Shown piece by piece: positions 12,890 through 13,770 of a stretch of 13,770 nucleotides of DNA. The position numbers and the translations under genes were made by a program. The stretch lies in assembly GCA_004335635.1 (NCBI GenBank), contig QAXH01006701.1:1563-15332 (forward strand), read 5' to 3'. The notes beneath the pieces are model-generated. The model was not told where the DNA came from. It saw nothing but the letters and a program-made list of their open reading frames with translations, and ran no database searches. Source of the DNA: Chloromonas sp. AAM2. Lineage: Eukaryota > Chlorophyta > Chlorophyceae > Chlamydomonadales > Chlamydomonadaceae. How positions within the stretch are numbered: position 1 is the stretch's first letter; every line of letters starts with the position of its first letter.

Positions 12890-13770
12890 TTATCGATTCA
12901 TATAGTCTACCACTAGGTAGCTCAGTGCGCGAACACCCAGCTTCATCCCGCTTTCATCAATATAAAAGTCTGGGGTGTGATGACCGGAAGCTTCCCGATT
13001 CGGGGCTTTTCCTCCGATGAAGAAATACAATCCGGGAATTTCTTTCTGGAAAAAGGAAAAGTCCTCTGCTCCGGTGATGGCATCCATGATCTCTGCATTT
13101 CCATCGGCTACTTCTTCTAAAGTCGGAGCCATGGTTGCAGTGAGTTGAGGATCGTTGTACGTGATGGGATATCCGTCGTGGATAGTCAGGGTAGCTTCCG
13201 CTCCATTGCTTTCGGCGGTGTTTTGGATGATGGTTTCCAGTCGTTTGAAAATGAGTTGCCGCATCTCTTCATCCAGCGCGCGAATGGTGCCTTCCATTTT
13301 TACGGACTCCGGAATGATGTTATGCCGAACTCCACCTTCGATCACCCCAAACGTAACGACCGCCGCCTGCTTGGTAAGTTCCATATTTCGGCTGACAATG
13401 GTTTGGGCGTTGTTGATGATCTGAGCCGCCGTCACGATCGGATCGACTCCATTCCATGGGGCAGACCCGTGCGCTTGCTTTCCTTTGATCTCAACGCTGA
13501 AACTGTTTACGCTTGCCATAATTCCTTCCGGGCGATAGCGCAAAGTACCCACCGGCGTTGCGTCGTTGATGTGCAACCCGAAGATCACATCCACATCGGG
13601 ATTTTGCAGCACGCCCTCTTTAACCATGAGTTCCGCCCCGCCTTCTTCGCCCTGTGGAGCTCCTTCTTCAGCCGGCTGGAAAATGAATTTGATGGTGCCT
13701 TTGATCTGATCTTTATTCTCAGTGAGGATCTTGGCGACACCCATAAGCATGGCGATGTGCGTATCGTGTC
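12890..13770 (-). CDS. M20-family amidohydrolase (N-acyl amino acid/hippurate-type), 5' end outside window
   Basis: The C-terminal 293 or so residues of an M20D metallo-amidohydrolase, whose members cleave N-acyl amino acids, hippurate or similar amides with a metal pair. The frame is open to the right edge, and the edge codons read HDTHIAMLMG, matching the family's GHDxHxAMLLG metal-binding block, so the upstream ATG at 13750 is internal. Further conserved blocks are QPAEEG (catalytic and metal-binding Glu), FGLHI (metal His), the dimerisation lid starting VNSFSVEIKGKQAHGS, GVIEGGVRHNIIPE, and the final metal His in GHHTPDFYIDE. The missing N-terminus (about 100 residues or more in this family) leaves open whether there is a signal peptide. 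Downstream, it converges with the AT-rich orphan genes. The substrate cannot be assigned. Confidence 0.92.
   Translation of the reverse strand, partial: HDTHIAMLMGVAKILTENKDQIKGTIKFIFQPAEEGAPQGEEGGAELMVKEGVLQNPDVDVIFGLHINDATPVGTLRYRPEGIMASVNSFSVEIKGKQAHGSAPWNGVDPIVTAAQIINNAQTIVSRNMELTKQAAVVTFGVIEGGVRHNIIPESVKMEGTIRALDEEMRQLIFKRLETIIQNTAESNGAEATLTIHDGYPITYNDPQLTATMAPTLEEVADGNAEIMDAITGAEDFSFFQKEIPGLYFFIGGKAPNREASGHHTPDFYIDESGMKLGVRALSYLVVDYMNR

Overview
The window looks like chromosomal DNA from a Bacteroidota-related bacterium, most likely the Balneolota/Rhodothermota side of the group. The evidence is a secreted protein ending in a type IX secretion (T9SS) sorting domain of the 'NYPNPFNP...GIYYYRL' type, signal peptides cleaved just before Gln, lipoproteins, a SusA-like GH13 amylase and a PID-CTERM-like small protein. 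No RNA genes, CRISPR arrays or phage genes were seen.

Layout. The left half is minus-strand genes separated by repeats: a PID-CTERM-like small protein (460-654), a large T9SS-secreted protein (732-3005), a lipoprotein (4215-4976) and a periplasmic neopullulanase/cyclomaltodextrinase-like amylase (5839-7701). The amylase and the T9SS protein each carry a LacI/GalR-type (cre-like) operator 60-70 bases before the start codon, so they are probably one maltodextrin/starch regulon although the lipoprotein lies between them. The right half is plus-strand: a Y1 (HUH) transposase flanked by small hairpins (9137-9838), a probable DUF432-MscS operon (10007-11734) and three AT-rich orphan genes (11862-12833). 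A minus-strand M20 amidohydrolase (12890 to the right edge) runs off the window.

The most striking feature is a family of eight copies of a structured repeat, all in the same orientation: 118, 3358, 3859, 5048, 5460, 7850, 8300 and 8807. Three of the runs are head-to-tail and fill the three long intergenic gaps. Each copy has a core of about 230 bases that can fold into an outer stem enclosing several short hairpins. Copies differ by compensated base-pair changes: five of seven pairs in one hairpin of copy 1, and one pair in a hairpin of copy 5. The non-Watson-Crick differences I noticed in the stems are G.T in the plus strand, which points to selection on a plus-strand RNA or single-stranded DNA fold. 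Short reading frames inside the repeats share translated peptides only because the DNA is repeated, and I do not count them as genes. The last copy ends about 220 bases before the Y1 transposase, an enzyme class that acts on single-stranded hairpins, so a link is possible but unproven.
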